A stretch of 64,000 nucleotides of DNA from Actinoplanes sp. L3-i22 (GCF_019704555.1 NZ_AP024745.1:2290001-2354000), one strand, 5' to 3'. Counted from the stretch's first letter, positions 48,788-57,811 are shown. A program made the numbers and translations. Notes: a model not told the origin generated them from the letters alone.

Positions 48788-49612
48788 TCAGCTCTCGGCC
48801 GGCCTGGTGACCGGCCAGGTGAGCACGTCGTCCGGGATGGCCGGGTCATGAAGAGCGCGGGTGTCGCGGCCAGGAATCGTACAACCCTCGGCCACCACGA
48901 GACGGGCCACCTCGATCGCGCCGTGCGCCTGGAAATGCGTGTTGTCCGCGACGCCGTCCGGATAGTTCGGTGAGATCCCGGCGTCGAGCCAGAGGAAATA
49001 GTCCTTTGTGGTCTCCGGCCCGAGTTTCGACCAGAGGTCGAAGGAGAGCGCGGTCAGGTCGATCAGCGGGGTCCCGGTCTGCTCGGCGAGGGCGCGCATG
49101 GCGTCCGGGTACTCCCCGTGCGACAGGTACGGGGTGCCGTCGGCCCGGAAGCGGCGCCGCTCCACCGGCGTGACCAGCACCGGGCGCGCGTGCGCGGCGC
49201 GCGCCCCGTCCAGGTAGAGCCGCAGGTAGTCCTGGAACGTGGTCCACGGGTCGGTCCCGCGGGCCGGGTCCTCGACCTTCTCGTCGTTGTGGCCGAACGA
49301 GACCAGCAGCGTGTCGCCGGGGCGGATGGCGGCCAGGATCAGGTCGAGCCGGCCCAGGTCGGCGAAGCTCTTCGAACTGGCGCCGGAGAGGGCGCCGTTG
49401 ACCACGGCGACGTCGTGCCGGAGGAAGACCGGCAGGGCCTGGCCCCAGCCGGCCCGGGGGATGTCGGCGATCGCGTACGTCGCGGCGGTCGAGTCGCCGG
49501 CGACGAAGACGGTGGTCCGCCGTTTCGCCTCGGCCACGGCCGGCAGGCCCAGTACGCCGGCGGCCGCGCCGCCGAGGGATGCGCGCAAGAGGGTTCTCCG
49601 ATCGAGTGTCAT
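48788..49612 (-). CDS. Secreted SGNH esterase (rhamnogalacturonan acetylesterase-like)
   Basis: A 274-residue protein with a Tat-like signal (DRRTLLRASLGGAAAGVLG, cleavage near AEA). SGNH blocks: VFVAGDSTAATY (serine), NGALSGASSKSF (glycine), VSFGHNDEK (asparagine), VADNTHFQAHGA (aspartate and histidine). GDST with DNTHFQ is characteristic of rhamnogalacturonan acetylesterase-type enzymes, which remove acetyl groups from pectin. ATG 49621 three codons upstream is an alternative; neither has a ribosome site. It may belong with the polysaccharide-acting exoenzymes elsewhere in the window. Confidence 0.88.
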   Translation of the reverse strand: MTLDRRTLLRASLGGAAAGVLGLPAVAEAKRRTTVFVAGDSTAATYAIADIPRAGWGQALPVFLRHDVAVVNGALSGASSKSFADLGRLDLILAAIRPGDTLLVSFGHNDEKVEDPARGTDPWTTFQDYLRLYLDGARAAHARPVLVTPVERRRFRADGTPYLSHGEYPDAMRALAEQTGTPLIDLTALSFDLWSKLGPETTKDYFLWLDAGISPNYPDGVADNTHFQAHGAIEVARLVVAEGCTIPGRDTRALHDPAIPDDVLTWPVTRPAES

Positions 49613-49706
49613 GCTCGCCATCAAATCAGCGAACGTCGATGCAGGCAAGCGCTTTCCTCATGGTGAAGACGTTGATTCGGATCTCTCCCCGCCGGGTATC
49701 ACAGAC

Positions 49707-50921
49707 CGCATGACGGAGCGGGAACAGCTGGACCGGGAGGACGAGGAAGAACGCGAACTGGTCCGCCCACCCGACGTCAACCGCGACGCGAACCGCTCCG
49801 CGACCCGGCTCGAGCTCTTCTTCGACCTGGCCTTCGTACTGTTCGTCGGCCGCTGCGCGGACGTGCTGGCCTCGGACGAGACGCTCACCGGCGGCTTCCG
49901 GTTCGTGGCGATCCTGGTGGCCGGGTGGTGGGCGTGGGCCAGCGCCACGCTCTACGCCAACCGGTTCGACACCGACGACGCGATCTTCCGGCTGCTCACG
50001 CTCGCCGGGATGGCCGGGGTGATCGTGATGGCCGCGTCGGCGGAGCAGGCGATCGGGGCGCACGCGCTGTGGTTCGCCGCCGGGTACGCGCTGCTGCGGG
50101 TGGTGCTGGTGCTCGGCTACCTGCGGGTGTGGCGGACCCTGCCGGAGGCGCGGGCCGGGATCCGGCCGTACCTCTGGGGGCACGCCGCAGGCGCGGTGTG
50201 CTGGACCGTCTCGCTCGCCGTGCCCGGGCCGGGCCGGTACGCCCTCTGGGCGATCGGGGTGGTTCTCGACCTGCTCGGGCCCACCCTCGCGGCCCGGGTC
50301 CCGGACGCGCCGCCGCTGCACATGGAGCATCTGCCGGACCGGTTCGGGCTCTTCGTCATCCTGGTGCTCGGCGAGTCGGTGGCGGCGACCGTGGTCGGCC
50401 TGCGCGACGGGCACTGGGCGGCCGAGGTGGTGCTCGCGGCGATCTGCGGATTCCTGGCCGCGGCCGCGCTCTGGTGGTCGTACTTCGATCTCTCCGGCGG
50501 GGCCGCGAAGCGCCGCCTGGTCCAGGAGGGCGACGGCGGCACCCACCAGGGCGTCCACGACTTCTACGTGTACGCCCACCTGCCGGTCGCGGTGAGCCTG
50601 GCGGCCGTGGCGGTCGGGCTGGAACACGCGATCCTGCACGGCGCGGAGGAGCACCTGCCGCTCGGCACCCGGGCCGTCCTCGGCGCCGGTCTGGCCGGCT
50701 ACCTGCTCAGCGCCGCGGTGATCCAGGGCGTGCTGTCCCGGCGGTGGCGGGCCGTGCTGCTCTGGCCCGGCCTGGGCGTGCCGCTGGTGCTCGCGGTCAG
50801 CCTGCTGCCCGGGCTCTCGCCGGTGGCGATGGTGGCGCTCTGCGCGACGGTCCTGATCGGCGGGGTGATCACCGGCGTGGTCCAGCACCGGGCCGGCGAG
50901 ATCCGGGTGGCCAAAGTCTGA
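49707..50921 (+). CDS. Low temperature requirement A (LtrA) family membrane protein
   Basis: A 404-residue protein with an acidic/basic N-terminal tail, then TRLELFFDLAFVLFVG, the defining LtrA motif, and about ten membrane helices. HMEHLPDRFGLFVILVLGESV is the second conserved block. The family was named from a Listeria gene affecting growth in the cold; its biochemical role is unknown. ATG 49707 is the first methionine after the divergent SGNH gene; no strong ribosome site is visible. Confidence 0.9.
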   Translation, partial: RMTEREQLDREDEEERELVRPPDVNRDANRSATRLELFFDLAFVLFVGRCADVLASDETLTGGFRFVAILVAGWWAWASATLYANRFDTDDAIFRLLTLAGMAGVIVMAASAEQAIGAHALWFAAGYALLRVVLVLGYLRVWRTLPEARAGIRPYLWGHAAGAVCWTVSLAVPGPGRYALWAIGVVLDLLGPTLAARVPDAPPLHMEHLPDRFGLFVILVLGESVAATVVGLRDGHWAAEVVLAAICGFLAAAALWWSYFDLSGGAAKRRLVQEGDGGTHQGVHDFYVYAHLPVAVSLAAVAVGLEHAILHGAEEHLPLGTRAVLGAGLAGYLLSAAVIQGVLSRRWRAVLLWPGLGVPLVLAVSLLPGLSPVAMVALCATVLIGGVITGVVQHRAGEIRVAKV

Positions 50922-50995
50922 GCCCCACATGCCCGAAATCGCGGGTGCCGAGTAATTACATTTACTGCGGACAATGCGCGTACGGGGGTGGGCGA

Positions 50996-51259
50996 GTGGC
51001 CGGTTGGTGGCGGAAGCGATGGCCGAGGATGGTCGGCTTCGATGCCGGATTCATCCCGCAGTTGCTCTGCGTGGCGGACGCGACACCCGGCGGCGTCTCC
51101 GGAGCGCTGTGCGTGCTGGTGGTGTCGCTGGCCGTCGGCGCCGGGCTGATCCAGGCCGGTGACCCGCGCCGGAAGTCGGCCGGAAGGTTCCTCTGCCTCG
51201 GCGCCTGGACCGGTCTGGGAGTGCACGCCGGGGTCGTCATGATCTTCCACTTGTCATGA
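50996..51259 (+). CDS. Possible small membrane protein (87 aa)
   Basis: GTG 50996 follows a G-rich stretch (GGGGGTGGG) that may act as ribosome site. The 87 residues contain two hydrophobic segments (GGVSGALCVLVVSLAVGAGL; FLCLGAWTGLGVHAGVVMIF) separated by a basic loop AGDPRRKSAGR. No family recognised. Codon use is like the neighbours, which supports coding, but it is short. Confidence 0.45.
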   Translation: MAGWWRKRWPRMVGFDAGFIPQLLCVADATPGGVSGALCVLVVSLAVGAGLIQAGDPRRKSAGRFLCLGAWTGLGVHAGVVMIFHLS

Positions 51260-51453
51260 TCCGACCCGTGCGCCGGACGCCACCGGCCGGTACTATCCGT
51301 GACTTGCACGCTATGACCCGGGCGTGCGCCTGCTCACATCAAGCCTGGTCAGCGACTTCGGGGCCGCGTGATCATGCCCACGGGCGGTAACGTGCCGCTG
51401 TTGCGTAGGATTTCGGGCCGCACCACGTCCGCCGACGGGAACCGAGGAATGCG

Positions 51454-52146
51454 ATGCCGCTCACCCCAGCTGATATCCACAACGTGGCCTTCAAGAAGCC
51501 GCCGATCGGCAAGCGGGGGTACGACGAGGAAGAGGTCGACGCCTTCCTCGACGAGGTCGAGCAGGAGCTGATCCGCCTGCTCGAGGAGAACAACTCGCTC
51601 CGGGGCCAGGCGCAGCGCGGCGGCGGTGGCGGTGGCGGCGGAAACCCGGCCGCGACCATGGTGATCACCAATGAGTTCGCCGACCTGCAGGGTCAGCTCG
51701 AGCGTCTGCAGGAGGCCCGCGCCCGGGCCGAGCAGAACGCCCGCAACATGCAGCAGCAGCTGGAGCGGGCCCGCAGCGCCGTCCCGTCCGGCGCGCTGGC
51801 GACGGTCGGCGACGACGACCGCAACGCCCGGGTGCTGATGATGGCCCAGCGCACCGCCGACGAGCACATGCGCGACGCGCAGCGCGAGGTCGAGGCGCTG
51901 ATGGAGCAGGCCCGCGGCAAGGCCGACCAGCTCACCGCCGAGGCCCAGATGAAGGCGAGCACGATCGAGAGCGACGCGCGCCGCAACCACGCCGAGGCGA
52001 TGGACAGCCTGGTGGAGAAGCGGGCCCAGCTGATCGACGAGATCGACAAGCTGGGGCAGCTCGCGTCGGGCTACCAGCAGGCGCTCACCAACCACGTGAC
52101 GCAGCAGCTCATGGACCTGACGAACGGTCCCGACACCGCCGAGTGA
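51454..52146 (+). CDS. wag31: DivIVA-domain cell polarity protein (Wag31-like)
   Basis: A 230-residue coiled-coil protein whose N-terminus [19 protein letters not shown] then [20 protein letters not shown] is almost that of mycobacterial Wag31. A short glycine linker follows (about residues 56-64) and then a long coiled coil. Wag31/DivIVA binds curved membrane at the poles and directs apical growth. Usually the gene lies after ftsZ, sepF and yggT; none is in this window, so this is a relocated gene or second copy. GAGGA precedes the ATG by about 7 nt; TAGGAT near 51406 may be the -10. A strong terminator with a T tract follows. Confidence 0.92.
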   Translation: MPLTPADIHNVAFKKPPIGKRGYDEEEVDAFLDEVEQELIRLLEENNSLRGQAQRGGGGGGGGNPAATMVITNEFADLQGQLERLQEARARAEQNARNMQQQLERARSAVPSGALATVGDDDRNARVLMMAQRTADEHMRDAQREVEALMEQARGKADQLTAEAQMKASTIESDARRNHAEAMDSLVEKRAQLIDEIDKLGQLASGYQQALTNHVTQQLMDLTNGPDTAE

Positions 52147-52162
52147 CCCGGCCGGCTCTCGT

Positions 52163-52198
52163 GGCCCCGTGGACCTTTTTTGGTCTGCGGGGCTTTTT
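52163..52198 (+). terminator. Rho-independent terminator after wag31
   Basis: GGCCCCGTGGACC (52163-52175), six T loop, GGTCTGCGGGGC (52182-52193) and TTTTT (52194-52198). One mismatch in the stem; unusually canonical for this genome. Confidence 0.9.
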
Positions 52199-52295
52199 CA
52201 TTGAACGCGCTCCATCTTCTGGCTGTATTCGGCGACACAGGGGGTGAGCGTCGCTTCACAGGGCGTCCCCGGAACGGCCGATGTGGAGGGGCGTT

Positions 52296-52664
52296 GTGGG
52301 GGACTATTCGAACTTCTCGCCGGAGTCGTCGGACTCATCCGGCTTCGTGTCCGCCGATGCCGCTGACGGCCGGGTCTGGGTCGAACTCGACTCCGACGGC
52401 CGGCTCAGCGATCTCTACCTGGACCCGCGGGTGTCGTACCTGCCGCTGGAGGAGCTGCGCGCGGCGCTGATCGCGGCCTTCACCGCGGCCCAGGACCAGG
52501 TCCAGGACCAAACCGGGAAAACCACTTCCCGGTACGGCGCGGCGGTCGCCCCGGAACGGCTCCGGAACGCGCTCGCCGAGGCGTCGGACACCGCGGAACG
52601 CCGGTTCGCCGAGATCTCCACCGCCCTGAACGACCTCAACCGGCGGGCGGCCCGGCCGTGGTGA
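52296..52664 (+). CDS. YbaB/EbfC-like protein of a type VII toxin module
   Basis: A 122-residue acidic protein. GTG 52296 is chosen since GGAGG lies exactly 6 nt upstream; ATG 52281 is too close. Residues about 25-65 (GRVWVELDSDGRLSDLYLDP ... LEELRAALIAAFTAAQ) match the YbaB/EbfC core, and the rest is helical. In actinobacteria YbaB-like proteins are often the first gene of WXG/toxin modules and may act as chaperones. Its stop overlaps the next start by 4 bases (GTGA), so the genes are coupled. Confidence 0.75.
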   Translation: MGDYSNFSPESSDSSGFVSADAADGRVWVELDSDGRLSDLYLDPRVSYLPLEELRAALIAAFTAAQDQVQDQTGKTTSRYGAAVAPERLRNALAEASDTAERRFAEISTALNDLNRRAARPW

Positions 52665-53083
52665 ACGAGCGGCTCCGCCTCGACCCGGAGCACGTCGCCG
52701 CCGCCGGGCGGAACCTGGCCGGGATCGCCCAGCGGATGGCCGACGACCTGACCACGCTGGAGGCGGCGGTCGGGGCCGGGTCCGACCCGTGGGGCACCGA
52801 CGAGACCGGGAGCGTGTTCGCCCTCGCGTATCGGGCGGTGCGGGACGTCGCGCTGGACGCGATGGGGTCGTACACCGAGCAGGTCGGGTTCGCCGCCACC
52901 ACGCTGGTCATGCTGGCCGGCTCGGTCGTCGACTCGGACGAGGCCGGGGCGGCCGACATCTACGGGGCAGGCGGTTCGGTGCCCAGCCCGACCCCGAACC
53001 CCGGGCCGGGTCCCACGCCCGGCGGAGGTCCCGCCCCTGCACCCGCTCCCACCCCGGCGCCCGCGCCCGGCAGCGGGGGGTGA
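52661..53083 (+). CDS. WXG100-like (ESX) protein with Pro-rich tail
   Basis: A 140-residue protein starting at GTG 52661 in a GTGA overlap. Residues about 1-100 are helical with the WxG-type turn in GSDPWGTDETGSVFALAY between two helices, as in type VII secretion substrates. The last 35 residues are a Pro/Gly/Ala tail (PAPAPTPAPAPGSGG). It likely pairs with the following toxin for export through an ESX machine encoded elsewhere. Confidence 0.78.
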   Translation: MNERLRLDPEHVAAAGRNLAGIAQRMADDLTTLEAAVGAGSDPWGTDETGSVFALAYRAVRDVALDAMGSYTEQVGFAATTLVMLAGSVVDSDEAGAADIYGAGGSVPSPTPNPGPGPTPGGGPAPAPAPTPAPAPGSGG

Positions 53084-53089
53084 CCGGCC

Positions 53090-54076
53090 ATGACGATCAC
53101 GCTGCCCAGCGAGCTCACCGAGCCGCTCAGCTGGATCGGCCTGGAGTGGCCGGAGGCTGACGAGGACCAGCTCGCCGCCGACGGCCGGACCTGGATCGAC
53201 CACGGCACCCGGATGCGGGCCCACGCCGACCAGGCCAACGCGGCCGCCCGGGAGGTCTGGCTCGGCAACGAGGGCGCCACCGTCGACGCGTTCGAACAGT
53301 GGTGGAACGGCCCGGACGGCCCCGGCCACCACCTCGCCGAGGCGGCCACCGCGTCCGAGATCATCGGCGGCGCGCTGATCGCCATGGCCGGCGTGACGGT
53401 CGGGCTGAAGGCGGCGTTCATCGCCCAGCTGACCGCGCTGGCTTTCGAGGTCGGGCAGGCGCTCGCCACCGCGACGGTCTCCGCGGGGGCGACCCTCGCG
53501 GAGATCCCGGTGTGGATCACGCTGACCCGGGTCGCCATCAAGAAGCTGATCCACGAGGCGATGGCGCTCATCGAGCGGGAGATCGCCGCGATGCTGCGCA
53601 AGGCCGCGAAGATGCTGGAGAAGGCCGGCGCCAAGAAACTCGCCGAGAAGACCATCAGCGGCAGCGAGCGGACCGCCTTCAAGGGCCTCATGCACCAGGT
53701 CCAGAACGCCGACGTGCGCAGCCCGTTCAATGGCGCGAACTTCTACTCCGGGAAGCAGCCGAACGGCGAGCGGATGGGCGATTATGCCGAGAAGCAGGTG
53801 GACGGCGTCACCAAGATTCTCATCGAGCAGACCCCAGGTGGTCGGCGGTTCGACGACATGCACCTCTACGACAAGGTGACCTCACCGATCAGCAACCCTC
53901 AGGCGGACGAGGTCTGGTTCCGGCTGTCCGAGCGATATGCCCAGTCGGCCTCGGGCGAGGCGACGGCGTGGACTCACAGCCCCTCGTTGAGGAGCGCATG
54001 GCTCAGGGTGGAGAAGGGCGCGCTTGAGAAAAATCCGAACATCACGAAGATTAATGTCATCGACCCCTTTCCCTGA
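53090..54076 (+). CDS. Type VII secreted polymorphic toxin, novel C-terminal domain
   Basis: A 328-residue protein. Residues about 1-75 resemble the CpnT/WXG-like N-terminal domain of actinobacterial toxins (EWPEADEDQLAADGRTWIDH, AFEQWW), about 85-150 are hydrophobic helices, 155-200 a basic coiled coil (KKLIHEAMALIEREIAAML). From about residue 213 comes a compact C-terminal domain with FYSGKQP, IEQTPGGRRFDD, a W-containing helix and NPNITKINVID; this pattern recurs, as I recall, at the ends of other polymorphic toxins, but I cannot name its activity. GC falls in the last 150 bases. An immunity-like gene follows 18 bases downstream. Confidence 0.8.
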   Translation: MTITLPSELTEPLSWIGLEWPEADEDQLAADGRTWIDHGTRMRAHADQANAAAREVWLGNEGATVDAFEQWWNGPDGPGHHLAEAATASEIIGGALIAMAGVTVGLKAAFIAQLTALAFEVGQALATATVSAGATLAEIPVWITLTRVAIKKLIHEAMALIEREIAAMLRKAAKMLEKAGAKKLAEKTISGSERTAFKGLMHQVQNADVRSPFNGANFYSGKQPNGERMGDYAEKQVDGVTKILIEQTPGGRRFDDMHLYDKVTSPISNPQADEVWFRLSERYAQSASGEATAWTHSPSLRSAWLRVEKGALEKNPNITKINVIDPFP

Positions 54077-54094
54077 GGTGATGAGGAGTCCGGC

Positions 54095-54382
54095 ATGACT
54101 GTTCGGAAACTGCGCCCCCAGTGGGCGCTGCACGTCGAGTCCGGGGTGACCCTCGGCGGTGCCGGGCGCGACGCGATGGAGGTCGAGCTCGACGGGCACA
54201 CCCTGAACCTGCCGGTGCAGCGGGGTCTCAACGAGCTGTGGTTCTACATCCCTACCCAGTTGAGATGGGACGACAACGGGGAGCTGCTGCCGCCCGAGAT
54301 CGCAGACAACCTGCAGGCGATCATTACCGAGATCGCGGAATTCTGGGGAGCGGAGTCCGAGTTCCGGAGCATCTTCCGGTGA
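54095..54382 (+). CDS. Putative immunity protein for the upstream toxin
   Basis: A 95-residue acidic protein with GAGGAG 7 nt before the ATG. It has no signal peptide and no recognised domain (HVESGVTLGGAGRDAMEVEL, FYIPTQLRWDDNGELLPPE). Its size, acidity, position right after a toxin gene and the terminator that follows (54384) all fit an immunity protein that protects the producer. That role is inferred from context only. Confidence 0.7.
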   Translation: MTVRKLRPQWALHVESGVTLGGAGRDAMEVELDGHTLNLPVQRGLNELWFYIPTQLRWDDNGELLPPEIADNLQAIITEIAEFWGAESEFRSIFR

Positions 54383-54383
54383 C

Positions 54384-54411
54384 CGGCCCGGCGACGGTTG
54401 CCGCCGGGCCG
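54384..54411. terminator. Bidirectional hairpin between immunity and DUF3455 genes
   Basis: Perfect 10-bp arms (54384-54393; 54402-54411) with an 8-nt loop, placed between two convergent stop codons (54382 and 54426), so it can serve both transcripts. Confidence 0.75.
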
Positions 54412-54425
54412 ATGTCAGAGCCGGG

Positions 54426-55046
54426 TCAGATTGCCGGGGTGGCCGGGTCGTCCCAGAAGACGTAGAGGGCCTTGTACGGGACGGCTTTGGACTCGCCGGT
54501 GGTGCAGGTGCCCTCCGGCTTGACGCCGCCCGAGGTGTACAGGCGGCTGATGAAGTCGGCCTTGCTCAGCACGCCCTTGCCGGAGTGGCTGGTGACCTCG
54601 AGCAGCAGCTCGGCGATCGTGCCGGTGCGCGGCGACTCCTTCAGCTTCTTCGCCGTGACCAGGGAGTTGTCGCGGAGCGACTGCCAGCTCGGGCCGGCGA
54701 AGTGGTGGATCCGGCCGCCGGTGCCGAGCAGCTGCGCCTCGGGCGTCGAGGTGGCCGGGTAGGCGCCGGTGGTGGCGCCGGCCGGGACCACGCAGGTGTA
54801 GTTCTGGGTGCCGTTGACGACCACGTACGCCCCGATCGGGCGGGAGCCGGCCGGCGGGCGGATCGCCTCCGGGATCGCGTTGGTGACCGGTGCGACCGCG
54901 TTCGTGTTGGACGCGGCGGACGAGGTGGCCACGGAGGTCTCCGCGGCCGAGGCGTTGTACGTGACCGCGCCGATGGTGCCCCCGGCGACCACGAGGCTCC
55001 CGGTCAGCGCGAACGCACGGATCCGGGAACGTTTGGTACGGAACAT
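54426..55046 (-). CDS. Secreted DUF3455 protein
   Basis: A 206-residue protein with a signal peptide (RAFALTGSLVVAGGTIGAV, cleavage near ASA) and a DUF3455 domain: IRPPAGSRPIGAYVVVNGTQ, YTCVVPAG, GGRIHHFAGPSWQS and VTSHSGKGVLSKADFISRLY are its conserved blocks. Fungal and bacterial members are secreted, of unknown function. GGGGGA lies 6 nt before the ATG. Two cysteines (YTCVV, GTCTTGE) could form a disulfide. Confidence 0.9.
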   Translation of the reverse strand: MFRTKRSRIRAFALTGSLVVAGGTIGAVTYNASAAETSVATSSAASNTNAVAPVTNAIPEAIRPPAGSRPIGAYVVVNGTQNYTCVVPAGATTGAYPATSTPEAQLLGTGGRIHHFAGPSWQSLRDNSLVTAKKLKESPRTGTIAELLLEVTSHSGKGVLSKADFISRLYTSGGVKPEGTCTTGESKAVPYKALYVFWDDPATPAI

Positions 55047-55302
55047 CGAAAATCCCCCACATATGTCTGGTGAGCCCCCTGCCCACCGTCTGCATTCACG
55101 GGAATCCGTCCACGATGGATCGAGATCAACTTGATTCCTGCCCCTTTGGGCACCGGAAATTCATCGATCGTCCCCTTCTCGCGATCTGCCGTTCACCCGC
55201 CGCCGGAGATCCGGCTAATCCGAACGATGTGACCCGGCAGCCCTTCCGATCAAGCTGATCGATCTGTCAGCATCCCCGCCAGATCTGCTACGAGGAGGAC
55301 GA

Positions 55303-55569
55303 ATGGGCTGGCTGCAGCGGCTTCTCGGCCGGGAGGAGCTCCCGCCCGAGCCGGAGCTCCCGTTTCGGCTCACCTACGACCGGGAGGAGATCCGCTACTG
55401 GGAGGACGATCGGAGCTACGGCTTTTTCTGGAGTCCGGGCCTGATCGCGGTTCCGGATGAGGACAAGTGGTCGAAGGTGATGCCGGACTGGCTGCTCGGC
55501 CGTCGCGACGAGGTGCTGGCGAATCTCCGGCAGCACACCAATTGCAAGATCGAGGAGGGCGGCTACTGA
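55303..55569 (+). CDS. Small hypothetical protein (88 aa)
   Basis: An 88-residue acidic soluble protein with an ideal GAGGAGG ribosome site 4-5 nt before the ATG. It is rich in Trp and acidic residues (YDREEIRYWEDDRSYGFFW, DEDKWSKVMPDWLLGRRDEV). No family recognised. Its good ribosome site and GC3 pattern support coding. It may be an orphan immunity-type protein, but nothing proves it. Confidence 0.72.
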   Translation: MGWLQRLLGREELPPEPELPFRLTYDREEIRYWEDDRSYGFFWSPGLIAVPDEDKWSKVMPDWLLGRRDEVLANLRQHTNCKIEEGGY

Positions 55570-55775
55570 TACCGCGATCCGCGCCAACCGGGCTGGGTGC
55601 GGCCGCGGGATCGACGGGTTCGGGGTTTGGCGCAACCACCCTCGGACGTCGCCCTGGAGGGGCTCGCGTTTTGGGCGCCCTGCGCCCTGCGAGGCCCGGA
55701 AGGGTCCCCGCGGGAGCGACGATCAGTTATTGGCCGCAGCCGAGGCAAGAAAGCATTTGATCTTGATGGTTTGGT

Positions 55776-55814
55776 GAAGCGGCCCGGCGTGTGGAGTGGG
55801 TGCCGGGCCGCTTC
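55776..55814 (-). terminator. Hairpin terminator of the metallophosphoesterase gene
   Basis: Perfect 13-bp arms (55776-55788; 55802-55814) with a 13-nt loop, 15 bases beyond the stop of the minus-strand gene. Confidence 0.75.
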
Positions 55815-55828
55815 GGTGGGGTGGCGGA

Positions 55829-57811
55829 TCAGTGCTCGTGCAGGGTGTGGATGCGGCTGAGGCCGGCCGTGCGGGCCAGCGTGATCCGGTCGATCTCGGT
55901 GTACGGCTGCCCGCTGCCCGGCAGAGCATCCGCCAGCGTCCGGATGGTGAACGTGGTCCGCTGCCCGCGCCGGGCCGGCACGACGTCGACGGCGATGAAC
56001 GCGTAGTCGTCGTAGCGGACCTGGGACCAGTCCACGGTCTCCGGAACCTTGGTGCCCGCCGGGTAGCCGGAGGCGTTGACCGCGGTGCCCGCCGCCGACC
56101 AGTAGTAGCTGTTCACGATGTTCTCGGTGTTGTTCTCGGTGACGTTGGCGCCGCCCGGCGGGGTGTACCCGCGGTACCGCTGGCCCTCGGGCAGCAGCTG
56201 CGCGCCCTCCGGCTCGATCCCGGTCGGGGCGGGCGCGGCGGCGCTCGGTGCGGGCCGGAACGGGTAGCGCGGCCGCCCGCCCGAGCCGGCGGTGATGTAC
56301 GTGACCCCGTCGGTCGCCGGGTGGATCGTGGAGCCGTCCGGCGCGCCCTTCGAGCGGCGCCCGTTCTTGATCGGGTCGGTACGTTCGAGCAGGTGGTTGT
56401 GGCCCTGCACGACCAGGTCGACCTGGTACTTGGTGAACAGCGGGTCGAGCGCCGAGCGCACCGCGCCGTCGGAGGCGTGGTTGTTGGTGGTCGAGTACGC
56501 GCAGTGGTGGAAGAACGCCACGATGAAGTCGACCCGGCCGGCCAGCTCGGGGTCGGTCCGCCACGCCTTGAGCGTCTCGTCCAGCCACTTGACCTGGGCG
56601 CCCTTGGAGTAACCGGTGTTCGTCTGGATCTCCGCGGACAGGTCGTTGGCGTCGACCGAGATCACCCCGACGTTGCCGTAGATGAAGCGGTACACCGACG
56701 GGCAGGTCTTCGGCCCGTTGGCCGGCAGGTCCAGGCGCTTGATGTGGCCGCCGTAGCCGTGTGACCCGCTGTCGCCGAGGAACGCCGTGTTCCCGTAGAG
56801 CGGCTCCATGTCGTGGTTGCCGGTGGCGAACATCCACGGGGTGAACGCCGCCTGCGACTCGATCTGATTGAAGAACACATCCCAGACGTACGGGTTGTAC
56901 AGGTTCGTCCCCGCGGCCGCGCCCGTGGTGAGCGCGCCGGAGTCGTCGGCCGGCAGCCCGGTCCCGGACGGGTCGGCGTAGCAGATGTCCCCGGCCAGCA
57001 GGGTGAAGACCGGGTGCTGGGAGGCCATCAGGTTGGTCTGGGTGACGGCCGGCGTCGGGTCGGTGCCGCCGGTGCCGGCGACCGGGTCGGTGGCGCTGTA
57101 GTAGTTGTTGTCGAAGACGGCCTTGGGCCAGGCGCCGTTCGCGGCGGTGACCGCGGCCGGGTCCTGACCCCAGGCGTACTTCGGGTCGACCGGCGCGTTG
57201 TTGGTGCCGACGTCGCCGAACGCGGTGAACGTGAACGGCTTGGGCACCCGCAGCGAGAAGTGCTCGTCCGGGGCGGTGGTGAAGTGCGCGTCGCCGGAGA
57301 CGGTGCCGTCGGAGAGCCGGACCCGGTAGTGGTAGACGGTGTCCGAGCGCAGGCCGGTGAGCTTCGCCTTGAGGTAGAACTGGCTGCCGATCGGGCCGCC
57401 GGGGATCGCGTACTGGCCGACCAGGTGCTCGATCTCGGCCTCGGCCCGGGAGCCGTAGTGGCCGGGCGCGGTGCCGACCTCGACGAAGGCGCGCAGGCCG
57501 CGCGGCAGGCTGCCGGTCTTGCTGACCAGCTGTGCGGTGACCGCCATCGCGGCCTGCGGCATGCCGTCCCGGCCGGGGACGAACGAGAGGTGGCGGCCGG
57601 AGACCACCACGCCGGCCGTGCCGGCGGTGCCGCCACCGGCCGCGAAGGCCGCGTCGGCGAGCTTGAACTGGGCTGCCGCGAAACCGCCGGCGCCGGCCAT
57701 GACCGCCTTCAGCGCCGTGCGGCGGCTGATCGACTCCTTGGCGAGCTCCCGGGTGTTCCATTCCGTGTACTCGTCCACGTTGGTCGGACGATTGCTTGAG
57801 AAAGGCGTCAC
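55829..57811 (-). CDS. Tat-exported purple-acid-phosphatase-like metallophosphoesterase
   Basis: A 660-residue protein. GTG 57811 is used (AGGA 7 nt upstream); ATG 57841 or 57847 add 10-12 residues. A twin-arginine signal SRRTALKAVMAGAGG lies at about residues 30-45, unusually far in. An Fn3-like N-terminal domain (about 60-180) is followed by the calcineurin-like domain with all metal motifs: FGDVG, LAGDICYAD, GNHD, FFHHCAYS and QGHNHLLER. It should hydrolyse phosphate esters outside the cell, so may supply phosphate. The C-terminal beta domain is of unknown use. Confidence 0.9.
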   Translation of the reverse strand: MTPFSSNRPTNVDEYTEWNTRELAKESISRRTALKAVMAGAGGFAAAQFKLADAAFAAGGGTAGTAGVVVSGRHLSFVPGRDGMPQAAMAVTAQLVSKTGSLPRGLRAFVEVGTAPGHYGSRAEAEIEHLVGQYAIPGGPIGSQFYLKAKLTGLRSDTVYHYRVRLSDGTVSGDAHFTTAPDEHFSLRVPKPFTFTAFGDVGTNNAPVDPKYAWGQDPAAVTAANGAWPKAVFDNNYYSATDPVAGTGGTDPTPAVTQTNLMASQHPVFTLLAGDICYADPSGTGLPADDSGALTTGAAAGTNLYNPYVWDVFFNQIESQAAFTPWMFATGNHDMEPLYGNTAFLGDSGSHGYGGHIKRLDLPANGPKTCPSVYRFIYGNVGVISVDANDLSAEIQTNTGYSKGAQVKWLDETLKAWRTDPELAGRVDFIVAFFHHCAYSTTNNHASDGAVRSALDPLFTKYQVDLVVQGHNHLLERTDPIKNGRRSKGAPDGSTIHPATDGVTYITAGSGGRPRYPFRPAPSAAAPAPTGIEPEGAQLLPEGQRYRGYTPPGGANVTENNTENIVNSYYWSAAGTAVNASGYPAGTKVPETVDWSQVRYDDYAFIAVDVVPARRGQRTTFTIRTLADALPGSGQPYTEIDRITLARTAGLSRIHTLHEH

